A DNA stretch of 64,000 bases from Micromonospora avicenniae. Lineage in GTDB: Bacteria; Actinomycetota; Actinomycetes; Mycobacteriales; Micromonosporaceae. The DNA lies in the NCBI RefSeq assembly GCF_900156065.1, contig NZ_FTNF01000008.1, positions 124,001 through 188,000 on the forward strand, in the 5' to 3' direction. Below the pieces are notes generated by a model, which was not told the origin of the DNA, did no database searches, and saw nothing but the letters and a program-made list of their open reading frames with translations. The position numbers and the translations under genes are program-made. How positions within the stretch are numbered: position 1 is the first letter of the stretch; every line of letters starts with the position of its first letter. Positions 8,529-17,776 of this stretch are shown one piece after another.

Positions 8529-9770
8529 ATGCAGCACTCTCGGTCCGGGCGGTCTCGATCGGGGCTCTTCCGATCGAGGAGGCCGGTGCTGACCGAGGAG
8601 ACCCACCGGCCGACGCTCTTTGAAATCTTCTTCGATCTCGTCTTCGTCTTCGCGCTCACCCGGGTCATAGCGTTCATGGACGATCGGCTCACGCCTCTCG
8701 GACTGGGGCAGGGGCTGATCGTGCTGGCGCTGTTGTGGGTGTCCTGGAGCAACTACACCTGGCTGGGTAACAGTGCCGTTGCCGATATCGGACGGATCCG
8801 CACCGGAACGACGATCGCGATGGGGGCCGTGTTCGTCGCCGCGCTGGTGATCCCGAACGCCTGGCCGTCACGGGGTGGCTCCGTGAACGGGCCGCTCATG
8901 CTGGTCGGCGCTTACATAATGCTGCGGATCGTGCACTTCGTGGTGTTCTTCTCGATCGCCGAAGCGAGCCGCCAGCGTGCTCTGCGTATCTACCTCATTG
9001 TGTCGCTGGTCGCATGGGTGCCGCTGATCGCCGGCGCGGTGCTCGGCGCCACCGCGCAGATCGCGCTCTGGGCGGCCGCGATCGTGATCGATTACGCTGC
9101 TGCCTTCCTGTCCTCTGCCTACGGCACATGGACGCTACGCAGCCCCGGCCATTTCACCGAGCGGCACTGCCTGGTTCTGATCATCGCGTTGGGCGAGTCC
9201 CTGATCTCGGTGAATTCGGGCGTCGGCTTGGCTACTGTTTGCGGCTCTGTGATACTCGCGGCGCTGCTGGGCCTCGTCGTCACGATCTGCATGTGGTGGC
9301 TGTACTACGAGAACTCGGCGGTGGGGGCCGCAGAGGTGTTGCAGAGGGTGCACGGCGCCGCTCGTGATCGCCTGGCGGTCAACGCATTCAGCTTGGTTCA
9401 CTTCCCGATGGTCATCGGGGTCCTCTACATTGCTTTGGGCATCGAGCAGGTGCTTGATCAACTGGCGCACGAACCGGTCCGCCGCGGGGCCGAGACGCGG
9501 ATGAGCTGGATCGAAGGTGCGGCACTGTTCGGTGGGACCGCACTGTACTTCGGTGCCCGGCTAATCTTCCTGAAGATGACCGGCGGTTACTCCATCTGGC
9601 GACAGGTCGTCGTGGTCGGCTTGGCGGTCCTGCTGATACCCGCCGCCCGGGTCCTGCCCGCGCTTGCCGCGCTCGGGCTACTTACCGCCTTCGTACTCGC
9701 CCTGGTCGTTCAGGAGTGGTTCAGCCCGCCCGGGCGTAACCCGACGGCCCCGCTTCCGCATGGCACCTGA
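8529..9770 (+). CDS. low temperature requirement protein A (LtrA) family membrane protein
   Basis: This 413-residue multi-spanning membrane protein carries the LtrA hallmark near residues 23-45: arginine-rich start, GluGluThrHisArg, then GluIlePhePheAspLeuValPheValPheAlaLeuThr. About ten to eleven hydrophobic segments follow, with HisCysLeuValLeuIleIleAlaLeuGlyGluSer in the middle, also typical of the family. LtrA was named in Listeria for growth at low temperature; the transported or sensed molecule is unknown. ATG 8529 has GGAAG 8 bases upstream. It converges with the kor genes; I see no strong hairpin in the 99-base gap. Confidence 0.85.
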   Translation: MQHSRSGRSRSGLFRSRRPVLTEETHRPTLFEIFFDLVFVFALTRVIAFMDDRLTPLGLGQGLIVLALLWVSWSNYTWLGNSAVADIGRIRTGTTIAMGAVFVAALVIPNAWPSRGGSVNGPLMLVGAYIMLRIVHFVVFFSIAEASRQRALRIYLIVSLVAWVPLIAGAVLGATAQIALWAAAIVIDYAAAFLSSAYGTWTLRSPGHFTERHCLVLIIALGESLISVNSGVGLATVCGSVILAALLGLVVTICMWWLYYENSAVGAAEVLQRVHGAARDRLAVNAFSLVHFPMVIGVLYIALGIEQVLDQLAHEPVRRGAETRMSWIEGAALFGGTALYFGARLIFLKMTGGYSIWRQVVVVGLAVLLIPAARVLPALAALGLLTAFVLALVVQEWFSPPGRNPTAPLPHGT

Positions 9771-9869
9771 ACGTCAGCCGCTGATCTTGTACGGCAACTT
9801 CCTTACCCTCCGCCATCGGGCCTGTCCACCGTCGGCCGCGCGGGCCCCGCACTCCGGAAGCTCGGAGAT

Positions 9870-10890
<1,021 letters not shown>

Positions 10891-10898
<8 letters not shown>

Positions 10899-12738
10899 TC
10901 TTGACCACGTCCTCGAGCATGTTCTCCAGGGTCGCGGCCGTGAACGGCAGACCGCTGACCTGGTTGAAGGGCACCGCGTCGACCAGATACCTCGCCCGGA
11001 CCAGACGGGCCAGCTGACCGAGGTTCATCTCCGGGACGACCACCTTGTCGTACTGGGCCAGCACCTCGCCGAGGTTGGCCGGCAGCGGCGCGAGGTGCCG
11101 CAGGTGCGCCTGCGCGATCGGCAGTCCTCGCTCCCGCAGCGCCCGGCAGGCGGCACCGATCGGCCCGTACGTCGAGCCCCAGCCGAGCACCAGCACCCGC
11201 GCGTCGCCGTCCGGATCCTCGACGTCGACGTCCGGCACCGGGATCGCGTCGATGCGTTCCTGGCGGATACGGACCATGAAATCGTGGTTGGCCGGGTCGT
11301 ACGAGATGTCGCCGGTCTTGTCGGCCTTCTCCAGCCCACCGATGCGGTGTTGCAGGCCGGGGGTGCCGGGGACGGCCCACGGCCGGGCGAGGGTTCGCGG
11401 GTCGCGGAGATAGGGCAGGAAGGTCTTCCCGTCCTCGCCGTTCGGTTCGGTGGCGAACTCGACCCGCAGGTCGGGCAACTCGTCCACGGTCGGCAGCAGC
11501 CACGGCTCGGAGCCGTTGGCGACGTAGTTGTCCGACAGCAGGATCACCGGGGTGCGGTAGGTGAGGGCGATCCGGGCGGCTTCCAACGCCGCGTAGAAGC
11601 AGTCCGACGGTGACTTGGGCGCGACCACCGCGAGCGGAGCTTCGCCGTGGCGGCCGTAGAGGGCCAGGTTCAGGTCGGCCTGCTCGGTCTTGGTGGGCAT
11701 GCCGGTCGACGGACCCGCGCGCTGCACGTCGACGATCACCAGGGGCAGCTCCAACGCCACCGCCAGGGAGATGGTCTCGCTCTTCAGCGCCACCCCGGGC
11801 CCGGAGGTGGTGGTCACGCCCAGGGCGCCGCCGTACGACGCGCCGAGCGCGGCGCCGACCGCTGCGATCTCGTCCTCGGCCTGCATGGTGGTCACGCCGA
11901 ACCTTTTGTGCCTGGCGAGTTCGTGCAGGATGTCCGAGGCCGGCGTGATCGGGTACGCGCCCAGGAAGACCGGTAGCTTCGACCGCACCCCGGCGGCGAC
12001 CAGCCCGAGCGCCAGCGCCTGGTTGCCGGTGATGTTGCGGTAGGTGCCGGGGCGCATGCGGGCCGGCTTCACCTCGTACCGCACCGCGAAGGCCTCGGTG
12101 GTCTCCCCGTAGTTCCAGCCGGCCCGGAACGCCGCCTTGTTCGCCCCGACCAGGTCCGGACGCGTGGCGAACTTGCGCTCCAGGAATCGCAGCGTCGACT
12201 CGTACGGCCGGGAGTACATCCAGCAGAGCAGCCCGAGGGCGAACATGTTCTTGGCCCGCTCGGCGTCCTTCTTCGCCACTCCGGCGTCGGCCAGCGCGCC
12301 GACCGTCATCGACGTGAGCGCCACCGGGTGCACCGAGTACCGGGCGAGCGAGTCGTCGTCGAGCGGACTGGACGCATAGCCGACCTTGGCCAGGTTGCGT
12401 TTGGTGAACTCATCGGTGTTCACGATGATGTCCGCCCCCGGTTGCAGGTCGGCCAGGTTCGCCTTCAACGCGGCCGGATTCATCGCCACCAACACGTTCG
12501 GCGCGTCACCGGGAGTCAGGACGTCATGGTCGGCGAAGTGCACCTGAAAACTCGACACACCCGGCAACGTCCCGGCGGGCGCGCGGATCTCCGCCGGGAA
12601 GTTGGGCAACGTCGAGATGTCGTTGCCCAGTTGCGCCGTCTCCGACGTGAACCGGTCGCCGGTCAACTGCATGCCGTCACCGGAGTCACCGGCGAACCGG
12701 ATGACCACCCGGTCGAGTTGACGGATCTGCTTGGTCAC
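10891..12738 (-). CDS. korA: 2-oxoacid:ferredoxin oxidoreductase, fused gamma-alpha subunit
   Basis: KorA carries the gamma domain at the N-terminus (ArgPheAlaGlyAspSerGlyAspGlyMet, about residues 10-20) fused to the alpha domain (from about residue 215: GlyAsnGlnAlaLeuAlaLeuGly, ...TyrProIleThrProAlaSerAsp). It pairs with KorB. I chose GTG 12738 because AAGGGG lies 9 bases upstream and the mature family begins close to the Ile-Arg-Gln-Leu-Asp segment. An in-frame ATG at 12804 sits inside the terminator hairpin of sodN and is unlikely. 615 residues. Confidence 0.92.
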
Positions 12739-12790
12739 GTCGATGGACCCCTTCTGGTCGAGCGGGAGGGCGGCGTTCGCTGACGCGGTT

Positions 12791-12837
12791 CGCGGGTGAG
12801 GCACCGCACACGAGAGGGCGCGGTTGCCTCACCCGCG
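12791..12837. terminator. 13-bp terminator hairpin between sodN and korA
   Basis: Arms 12791-12803 and 12825-12837 (CGCGGGTGAGGCA and complement) are perfect. The 21-base loop can pair further as ACCGC/GCGGT in an alternative fold. It lies 59 bases after the sodN stop on the minus strand, which argues that sodN and korAB are separate transcripts. Confidence 0.75.
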
Positions 12838-12895
12838 GGTCGCCGCGGTGGCGGCTCGGGAGCGGCCGCGATGGCCCGCCCTGCCGCCACGCGGA

Positions 12896-13300
12896 TCAGG
12901 CCTGCTTGGTCTCCCAGAAGATCTCCGAGATCTCGTTGATCTTCGCGAGCAGCCGGGTCGCGACCTCCGGATCCGCGGAACCCTTCGACCCGCCGGCGCC
13001 GGCCAGCTTGGTGGCCTCGTTGAAGAGGCCGTGCAGCTGCGGGTACTTCTCGAAGTGGGGCGCCTTGAAGTAGTCGGTCCATAGCACCCAGAGGTGGTGC
13101 TTGACCAACTCGGCCCGCTGCTCCTTGATGATCAGGGCGCGGGTACGGAATTCCGGGTCCTCGTTGGCCTGGTACTTCTCACAGATGGCCTTGATCGACT
13201 CGGCCTCGATCCGAGCCTGGGCCGGGTCGTAGACACCACACGGCAGATCGCAGTGAGCGCTCGCGGTGGTGCGGGGGGTGAAGAAACGTGGCAGTCGCAT
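12896..13300 (-). CDS. sodN: nickel-containing superoxide dismutase
   Basis: This protein converts superoxide to oxygen and peroxide with a nickel centre. The nickel hook is obvious: after a 15-residue leader comes His-Cys-Asp-Leu-Pro-Cys-Gly-Val-Tyr-Asp-Pro-Ala-Gln. His1, Cys2 and Cys6 of the mature protein are all present, so the leader must be cut off to free His1. Mature length is 119 residues, near the Streptomyces enzyme. The start at ATG 13300 fits AAGGAG 10 bases upstream; the ATG at 13309 is too close to that SD. No processing peptidase gene (sodX) is beside it, which is unusual. A MerR-type promoter lies about 170 bases upstream. Confidence 0.95.
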   Translation of the reverse strand: MRLPRFFTPRTTASAHCDLPCGVYDPAQARIEAESIKAICEKYQANEDPEFRTRALIIKEQRAELVKHHLWVLWTDYFKAPHFEKYPQLHGLFNEATKLAGAGGSKGSADPEVATRLLAKINEISEIFWETKQA

Positions 13301-13648
13301 CCGACTCATTCTCCTTCCGGTGACGGTGCAGACGATGTCAGCTCCGGCAGCGGGCGATGATCTCGGGGGTCGTGGTGGACGAGCCGCCCGCGCTGCCTCG
13401 GACCGCGCGTCGACGTCGGTCCCGACACTGCTGAGCACGCAGGCGTCAGCACCGGTAGGTGGTCGACGGCACGACGCTAAGACCTGAACCCCACTTCAGG
13501 TCAACCACTCGTGAACTGGCTCTCAACCCCGCAGGTGGCCCCGAGGGGAGTGCTACGGTTTGCCCCCTCGAATACCGGGCCGCCGGAAACCTGAAGTCCA
13601 CCGCACGAACCCGCTGGCGCATCCGTGCACGACGTACTGGGAGGGCGC
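13301..13648. other. divergent intergenic region between sodN and the radical SAM gene
   Basis: The 348-base gap holds the sodN promoter dyad (13474-13504). On the other side, CGAGGGG (13542-13548) and CCCCTCG (13564-13570) flank TACGGT (13554-13559), a possible -10 for the radical SAM gene. I see no gene in it. Confidence 0.6.
13474..13504 (-). promoter_or_regulatory. MerR/SoxR-type promoter with dyad in a 19-bp spacer (sodN)
   Basis: On the minus strand TTGACC (13504-13499) and TAGCGT (13479-13474) are separated by exactly 19 bases. The perfect inverted repeat GACCTGAA-N6-TTCAGGTC (13481-13502) overlaps the -35 and fills the spacer. This over-long spacer with a central dyad is the hallmark of promoters that MerR-family activators untwist, and the arm spacing equals that of the SoxR box. 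The predicted start point is near 13467, leaving about 165 bases of leader before sodN. Confidence 0.6.
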
Positions 13649-14971
13649 ATGTCGTCGCGTACCGATCTCATCGAAGACCTCATGGGACGCTTTCCTCACG
13701 TGCCGCGCGAGGCGGTCATCAAGGAAGACCTGCTGCGTGGCGGCCTGGCCTTCGACGACTCGGCGCTGACGGAGAACGAGGGCGGTGACGTCAAGCCGAA
13801 GTCGTACTTCATCTTCTCGTTCGACCACCGGACGCTGCCGGAGCTGGGTGCCGCCGCGCTGCGTCGCCCACCGGAGGAGATCGTGCTCACCGGCGGCCCG
13901 TACGAGCTGCGCCGCACGGTCGTCTCGGTCCGCACCAACCCCGACTCGCCGTACCGGGTCAAGCCCGATGACGACGGGAGGCTGAAGCTCTTCCTCGACG
14001 GGCGCGCGATCGCCGAGGTGGGCCTTCCGCCGATGCCGGACTACTACCGGCACACGCTCGCCAACGGCAAGTCGGTGATGGAGGTCGCGCCGACGATCCA
14101 GTGGGGCTACCTCATCTACCTGACCGCCTTCCGGGTCTGCCAGTACTTCGGCGCCAAGGAGGAGTGTCAGTACTGCGACATCAACCACAACTGGCGTCAG
14201 CACAAGCAGGCCGGCCGCCCGTACACCGGGGTCAAGCCGGTCGACGAGGTCCTCGAAGCGCTGGCCATCATCGACAAGTACGACACGGCCCGCGCGTCGA
14301 AGGCGTACACGCTGACCGGCGGCAGCATCACCTCGAAGGTCGACGGGCTGGCCGAGGCCGACTTCTACGGCCGCTACGCCCAGGCGATCGAGGAGCGGTT
14401 CCCGGGCCGGTGGATCGGCAAGGTCGTCGCCCAGGCGTTGCCGCGGGCCGACGTGCAGCGCTTCCACGACTACGGGATCCGGATCTACCACCCGAACTAC
14501 GAGGTGTGGGACAAGCGCCTCTTCGAGCTCTACTGCCCGGGCAAGGAGCGGTACGTGGGCCGGGAGGAGTGGCACCGGCGCATCCTCGACTCCGCCGAGG
14601 TCTTCGGGCCGCGTAACGTCATCCCGAACTTCGTCGCCGGAGTGGAGATGGCCGCCCCGCACGGCTTCACCAGCGTCGACGAGGCGATCGACTCGACCGC
14701 CGAGGGCCTGCAGTACTTCATGTCCCGCGGAATCACCCCCCGGTTCACCACCTGGTGCCCCGAGCCGACCACCCCGCTCGGCCGCAGCAACCCGCAGGGC
14801 GCGCCGCTCGAGTACCACATCCGGCTGCTGGAGATCTACCGCGCCACGATGGAGGCGAACGGCCTGTCCAGCCCGCCCGGGTACGGCCCCGCCGGCCCCG
14901 GCCGGGCCGTCTTCTCGGTCAGCTCGTTCATGGACAGCCTGCCCGCGGAGCCGGCGGCGACCGAGGGCTGA
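13649..14971 (+). CDS. radical SAM family enzyme with C-X8-C-X2-C cluster motif
   Basis: The 440-residue cytosolic protein has Cys164-X8-Cys173-Gln-Tyr-Cys176-Asp-Ile-Asn at the start of a TIM-barrel-like domain. It then shows ThrGlyGlySer (SAM amine-binding 'GGE'-like strand), and segments such as PheHisAspTyrGlyIleArgIleTyrHisProAsn and ProAsnPheValAlaGlyValGlu that are typical of later radical SAM strands. The cysteine spacing is not the common CX3CX2C. An N-terminal domain of about 150 residues precedes it. The start is ATG 13649 with GGGAGGG 4 bases upstream. The gene stands alone and ends with a hairpin; I cannot name the reaction. Confidence 0.75.
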   Translation: MSSRTDLIEDLMGRFPHVPREAVIKEDLLRGGLAFDDSALTENEGGDVKPKSYFIFSFDHRTLPELGAAALRRPPEEIVLTGGPYELRRTVVSVRTNPDSPYRVKPDDDGRLKLFLDGRAIAEVGLPPMPDYYRHTLANGKSVMEVAPTIQWGYLIYLTAFRVCQYFGAKEECQYCDINHNWRQHKQAGRPYTGVKPVDEVLEALAIIDKYDTARASKAYTLTGGSITSKVDGLAEADFYGRYAQAIEERFPGRWIGKVVAQALPRADVQRFHDYGIRIYHPNYEVWDKRLFELYCPGKERYVGREEWHRRILDSAEVFGPRNVIPNFVAGVEMAAPHGFTSVDEAIDSTAEGLQYFMSRGITPRFTTWCPEPTTPLGRSNPQGAPLEYHIRLLEIYRATMEANGLSSPPGYGPAGPGRAVFSVSSFMDSLPAEPAATEG

Positions 14972-14989
14972 GCCCGTCCGGTACGACTT

Positions 14990-15020
14990 CACCGGATGGG
15001 GCAATTCGCCCCATCCGGTG
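14990..15020. terminator. 13-bp terminator hairpin
   Basis: Perfect arms 14990-15002 and 15008-15020 (CACCGGATGGGGC and complement) surround the loop AATTC, 18 bases after the radical SAM stop. It may serve the converging membrane-protein gene too. Confidence 0.8.
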
Positions 15021-15111
15021 GCGCAAACCGCAGTCCTCGAATCCTCCGGGACTCGACCCCCGACTTCATGATCTGCAACGGCACGGCGAGGACATCCCGC
15101 TCCGACATCCA

Positions 15112-15810
15112 CTAGGGTCTGGTTTGGCTCGGCCCGGTGACCCCGCCGGTGTCAATGGCACCGGGACTGGTGCCGTCGCCGGTGCTCTCCGCCGCTGCGC
15201 TTCGTCCCAGCGATTCCCGCCCGCGCAGATTGCCGAGGGCCAGGGCGCAGAAGATCAGGATTATCACGGCGATGAGCCGCGGAAGGGTCTCTGCCACTTC
15301 ACGCGGAGGTGTGCTCCCGTATCTCCGGGAAAACGCCACGGCTGCGGGATGCAGCGCAAATGAGACAAGCGCTGGAATCACGGATATCGCTCCGAGCCAG
15401 CGGAAAGGTCTCCTGACGGTCAACCAGGCCGCGGACAGGCGTCCCACTCCGACGATGAGGATCAGGCTGACCGGCAACGCCACGGTTGTGGACAACCGCA
15501 GGCCGATGGCGATGGCGTGATCAGGAGAGGCGCCTGGGGGAATCACGGGCACGAACCCGGCGACGAGTCCGGCCACCAGTGACACGGTGACGTAGGTCAG
15601 GGCGGCCAGCGCCAGCACGCGACGGGCCAGCCTGGGCCGTGGTACGGGCTCCGCCGTCCGCGCCTCATCGTTGCGCGCGGCGCGCCACAGCAGCGACACA
15701 GCCACCAAGGCCGCGGCCGTAGGCGCCCAGAACGCCGCGCCGCTGTCGGATACGCCGACCTGATTCAGTATGAAATAGACGCTCAGCAGGATGAACAGGG
15801 CTGGCCACAC
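15112..15810 (-). CDS. hypothetical multi-pass membrane protein, leaderless
   Basis: This 232-residue protein of unknown function has about five hydrophobic segments (near residues 1-15, 25-42, 65-85, 105-130, 140-160, and one near 185-205) and a polar C-terminal tail of about 35 residues. I recognise no family. The start at GTG 15810 is decided by a promoter whose -10 ends 6 bases before it (15817-15845), so the mRNA is leaderless. TTG 15831 in frame would lie upstream of the predicted transcript. No partner genes point to a role. Confidence 0.6.
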   Translation of the reverse strand: MWPALFILLSVYFILNQVGVSDSGAAFWAPTAAALVAVSLLWRAARNDEARTAEPVPRPRLARRVLALAALTYVTVSLVAGLVAGFVPVIPPGASPDHAIAIGLRLSTTVALPVSLILIVGVGRLSAAWLTVRRPFRWLGAISVIPALVSFALHPAAVAFSRRYGSTPPREVAETLPRLIAVIILIFCALALGNLRGRESLGRSAAAESTGDGTSPGAIDTGGVTGPSQTRP

Positions 15811-15816
15811 AGTCGC

Positions 15817-15845
15817 AGTATCGCGCGGCAACGTAGGCGCCTCAA
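15817..15845 (-). promoter_or_regulatory. strong leaderless promoter
   Basis: TTGAGG (15845-15840), a 17-base spacer and GATACT (15822-15817) match a vegetative promoter. Six bases separate GATACT from the GTG at 15810, so transcription probably starts on the start codon itself. Confidence 0.65.
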
Positions 15846-15967
15846 TGGCTCTCGTCGTGCTCGCCGGCCGGCTTGCGGCCCGAGTTCCGCCGTGAAGGGC
15901 TGTGCTGACACCGGCGGGCCGCGCTGCGCGTCTCCCGACACGCCGTCAGAGCCATGGACACCAGTTC

Positions 15968-15988
15968 GTCGTACCCGGAGAGTACGAC
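15968..15988. promoter_or_regulatory. inverted repeat GTCGTAC-N7-GTACGAC
   Basis: A perfect 7-7-7 inverted repeat sits in the divergent gap, 81 bases upstream of the Asp-box gene and 123 bases beyond the membrane-protein promoter. Its size and symmetry fit a dimeric repressor site; the regulator is unknown. Confidence 0.45.
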
Positions 15989-16068
15989 TGACGGTGACCG
16001 ATGAGCTTCGGCGTGGTGACGGGTCCTCATCCGACGGCAACGCCGAAACCGAACGGAAGGATTCGGGC

Positions 16069-17184
16069 ATGACTGGCGTACGGGTGCTGGTAGGCACACG
16101 CAAGGGTGCGTTCGTGCTGACGTCGGACGGCCGGCGCGGCGACTGGACGGTCGAGGGACCGCACTTCGGTGGCTGGGAGATCTACCACCTGACCGGGTCT
16201 CCGGTCGATCCGAACCGGCTCTACGCCTCCCAGTCCGGAGGCTGGTTCGGTCAGTTGATCCAGCGGTCGGACGACGGCGGCAAGAGCTGGAACCCGGTCG
16301 GCAACGACTTCGCCTATGCGGGCGAGGTCGGTGAGCATCTCTGGTACGACGGGACCCCACGTCCGTGGGAGTTCAAGCGCGTCTGGCACCTGGAGCCGTC
16401 CCGCGACGACCCCGACACGGTGTACGCGGGGGCCGAGGACGCCGCCCTCTACCTGTCCACCGACGGCGGCCTCAAGTGGACCGAGCTCACCGCGCTCCGC
16501 ACCCACCCGACCGGGCCGTCCTGGCAGCCCGGCGCGGGCGGCCTGTGCCTGCACACGATCATCCTGGACCCGACGCATCCGGGCCGGATCTACACCGCCA
16601 TCTCGGCGGCGGGCGCGTTCCGCAGCGACGACGGCGGCGACAGTTGGCTGCCGATCAACAAGGGCCTGCGTTCCGGGGAGATCCCCGACCAGGACGCCGA
16701 GGTCGGCCACTGCGTGCACCACATCACCCAGCACCCGTCGCGACCGGACACCCTGTTCATGCAGAAGCACTGGGACGTGATGCGCAGCGACGACGCCGGG
16801 GCGAACTGGCGCGAGGTCAGCGGCAACCTGCCGTCGGACTTCGGCTTCCCGATCGCCGTGCACCCGCACGAGCCGGAGACGATCTACGTCGTACCGATCA
16901 AGAGCGACTCCGAGCACTACCCGCCGGAGGGCAAGCTGCGCGTGTACCGCAGCCGCACCGGCGGCGACGAGTGGGAGCCGCTGACCAAGGGACTGCCGCA
17001 GTCCGACTGCTACGTCAACGTGCTGCGCGACGCGATGGCGGTCGACACGCTCGACCCGGGTGGAATCTACTTCGGCACCACCGGGGGCCAGGTCTACCAC
17101 TCGGCCGACGGCGGCGACAGTTGGGCGTCGATCGTCCGGGACCTGCCGCCCGTGCTCTCCGTGGAAGCCCAGGTGCTGCCGTGA
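16069..17184 (+). CDS. Asp-box (BNR/sialidase-like) beta-propeller protein
   Basis: This 371-residue protein has no signal peptide and so is probably cytosolic. At least six Asp-box repeats of the form Ser-x-Asp-x-Gly-x-x-Trp are visible ([48 protein letters not shown]), one per propeller blade. I do not see the arginine triad that would make it a true sialidase, so the name only describes the fold. GGAAGG lies 8 bases before ATG 16069. Its stop overlaps the next gene (GTGA), so it works with the MoaD/ThiS-like protein. Confidence 0.8.
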   Translation: MTGVRVLVGTRKGAFVLTSDGRRGDWTVEGPHFGGWEIYHLTGSPVDPNRLYASQSGGWFGQLIQRSDDGGKSWNPVGNDFAYAGEVGEHLWYDGTPRPWEFKRVWHLEPSRDDPDTVYAGAEDAALYLSTDGGLKWTELTALRTHPTGPSWQPGAGGLCLHTIILDPTHPGRIYTAISAAGAFRSDDGGDSWLPINKGLRSGEIPDQDAEVGHCVHHITQHPSRPDTLFMQKHWDVMRSDDAGANWREVSGNLPSDFGFPIAVHPHEPETIYVVPIKSDSEHYPPEGKLRVYRSRTGGDEWEPLTKGLPQSDCYVNVLRDAMAVDTLDPGGIYFGTTGGQVYHSADGGDSWASIVRDLPPVLSVEAQVLP

Positions 17185-17489
17185 TCCGGGTGCTCCTCCC
17201 GGCCCACCTGAAGAACCTGGCACACGTCACCGGGGAGGTGCGTCTCGAGGGGGTGACCGGGCCGGACGGCGCGGTCACCCAGCGTTCGGTGCTGGACGCT
17301 CTCGAAGCGCAGTACCCGATGCTGCTCGGGACCATCCGTGACCGGCACAGCGGCAAGCGCCGCGCGTTCGTCCGCTTCTACGCCTGCGAGGAGGACCTCT
17401 CCAACGAATCGCCCGACGCGCCGCTGCCCGAGGAGGTCGTCGTCGGCAAGGAGCCGTTCATCGTCCTCGGCGCGATGGCCGGGGGATAG
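17181..17489 (+). CDS. MoaD/ThiS-like ubiquitin-fold protein ending in Gly-Gly
   Basis: The 102-residue protein starts with a beta strand typical of MoaD/ThiS (Ile-Arg-Val-Leu-Leu-Pro), contains an AlaLeuGluAlaGlnTyrProMetLeu helix and ends exactly in Ala-Gly-Gly, the C-terminus that MoaD, ThiS and ubiquitin use for adenylation and thiocarboxylate or conjugate formation. GTG 17181 overlaps the upstream TGA by 4 bases. There is no molybdopterin, thiamine or E1-like (ThiF/MoeB) gene in the window, so its activating enzyme and target are unknown. Its fixed partner is the Asp-box propeller. A strong hairpin ends the two-gene operon. Confidence 0.8.
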   Translation: MIRVLLPAHLKNLAHVTGEVRLEGVTGPDGAVTQRSVLDALEAQYPMLLGTIRDRHSGKRRAFVRFYACEEDLSNESPDAPLPEEVVVGKEPFIVLGAMAGG

Positions 17490-17504
17490 CGCCAGCCGAC
17501 CTGC

Positions 17505-17531
17505 TCGGGCCGGGGGCAGTCCCCGGCCCGA
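17505..17531. terminator. 11-bp terminator hairpin
   Basis: TCGGGCCGGGG (17505-17515) pairs perfectly with 17521-17531 around a 5-base loop, 16 bases after the MoaD-like gene. Confidence 0.8.
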
Positions 17532-17700
17532 CCGGGTTTCCCTGGAGTGGTGCCCCGGGCTTGTGTCGACGTGTCGGGCGGGTCTCAGAAGTCGTCGCCG
17601 GTGTGCGCACCGAGCGTTCCGTCCGCGGCGGCATGCCACCAGCCCGGTGGGGTCGGCCCGCTGACGTTCGCGATCGGCCGGCGGCAGCACGGTAGCGATC

Positions 17701-17715
17701 ATGAGTGTGACTCAT
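17701..17715. promoter_or_regulatory. inverted repeat ATGAGT-N3-ACTCAT upstream of the TetR gene
   Basis: A perfect 6-3-6 dyad lies 26 bases upstream of the TetR promoter's -35. It could be the regulator's own operator or a site for another factor. Confidence 0.45.
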
Positions 17716-17741
17716 TGCACGATTTTTCCGACTTGGAAACT

Positions 17742-17770
17742 TTGCCGCCTGAGAAAGCCGCGCGGATAGT
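17742..17770 (+). promoter_or_regulatory. leaderless promoter of the TetR gene
   Basis: TTGCCG (17742-17747), a 17-base spacer and GATAGT (17765-17770) end 6 bases before GTG 17777. The gene lacks a Shine-Dalgarno sequence, which agrees with a leaderless message. Confidence 0.55.
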
Positions 17771-17776
17771 TGTCGC

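Noticed and set aside
12739..12804. KorA start at ATG 12804
   Set aside because: It lies within the sodN terminator stem and lacks an SD; GTG 12738 has AAGGGG at a good distance.
16069..17184. True sialidase
   Set aside because: Asp-boxes only show a propeller fold. I do not see the arginine triad or Tyr/Glu pair in sialidase order, and the protein lacks a signal peptide.
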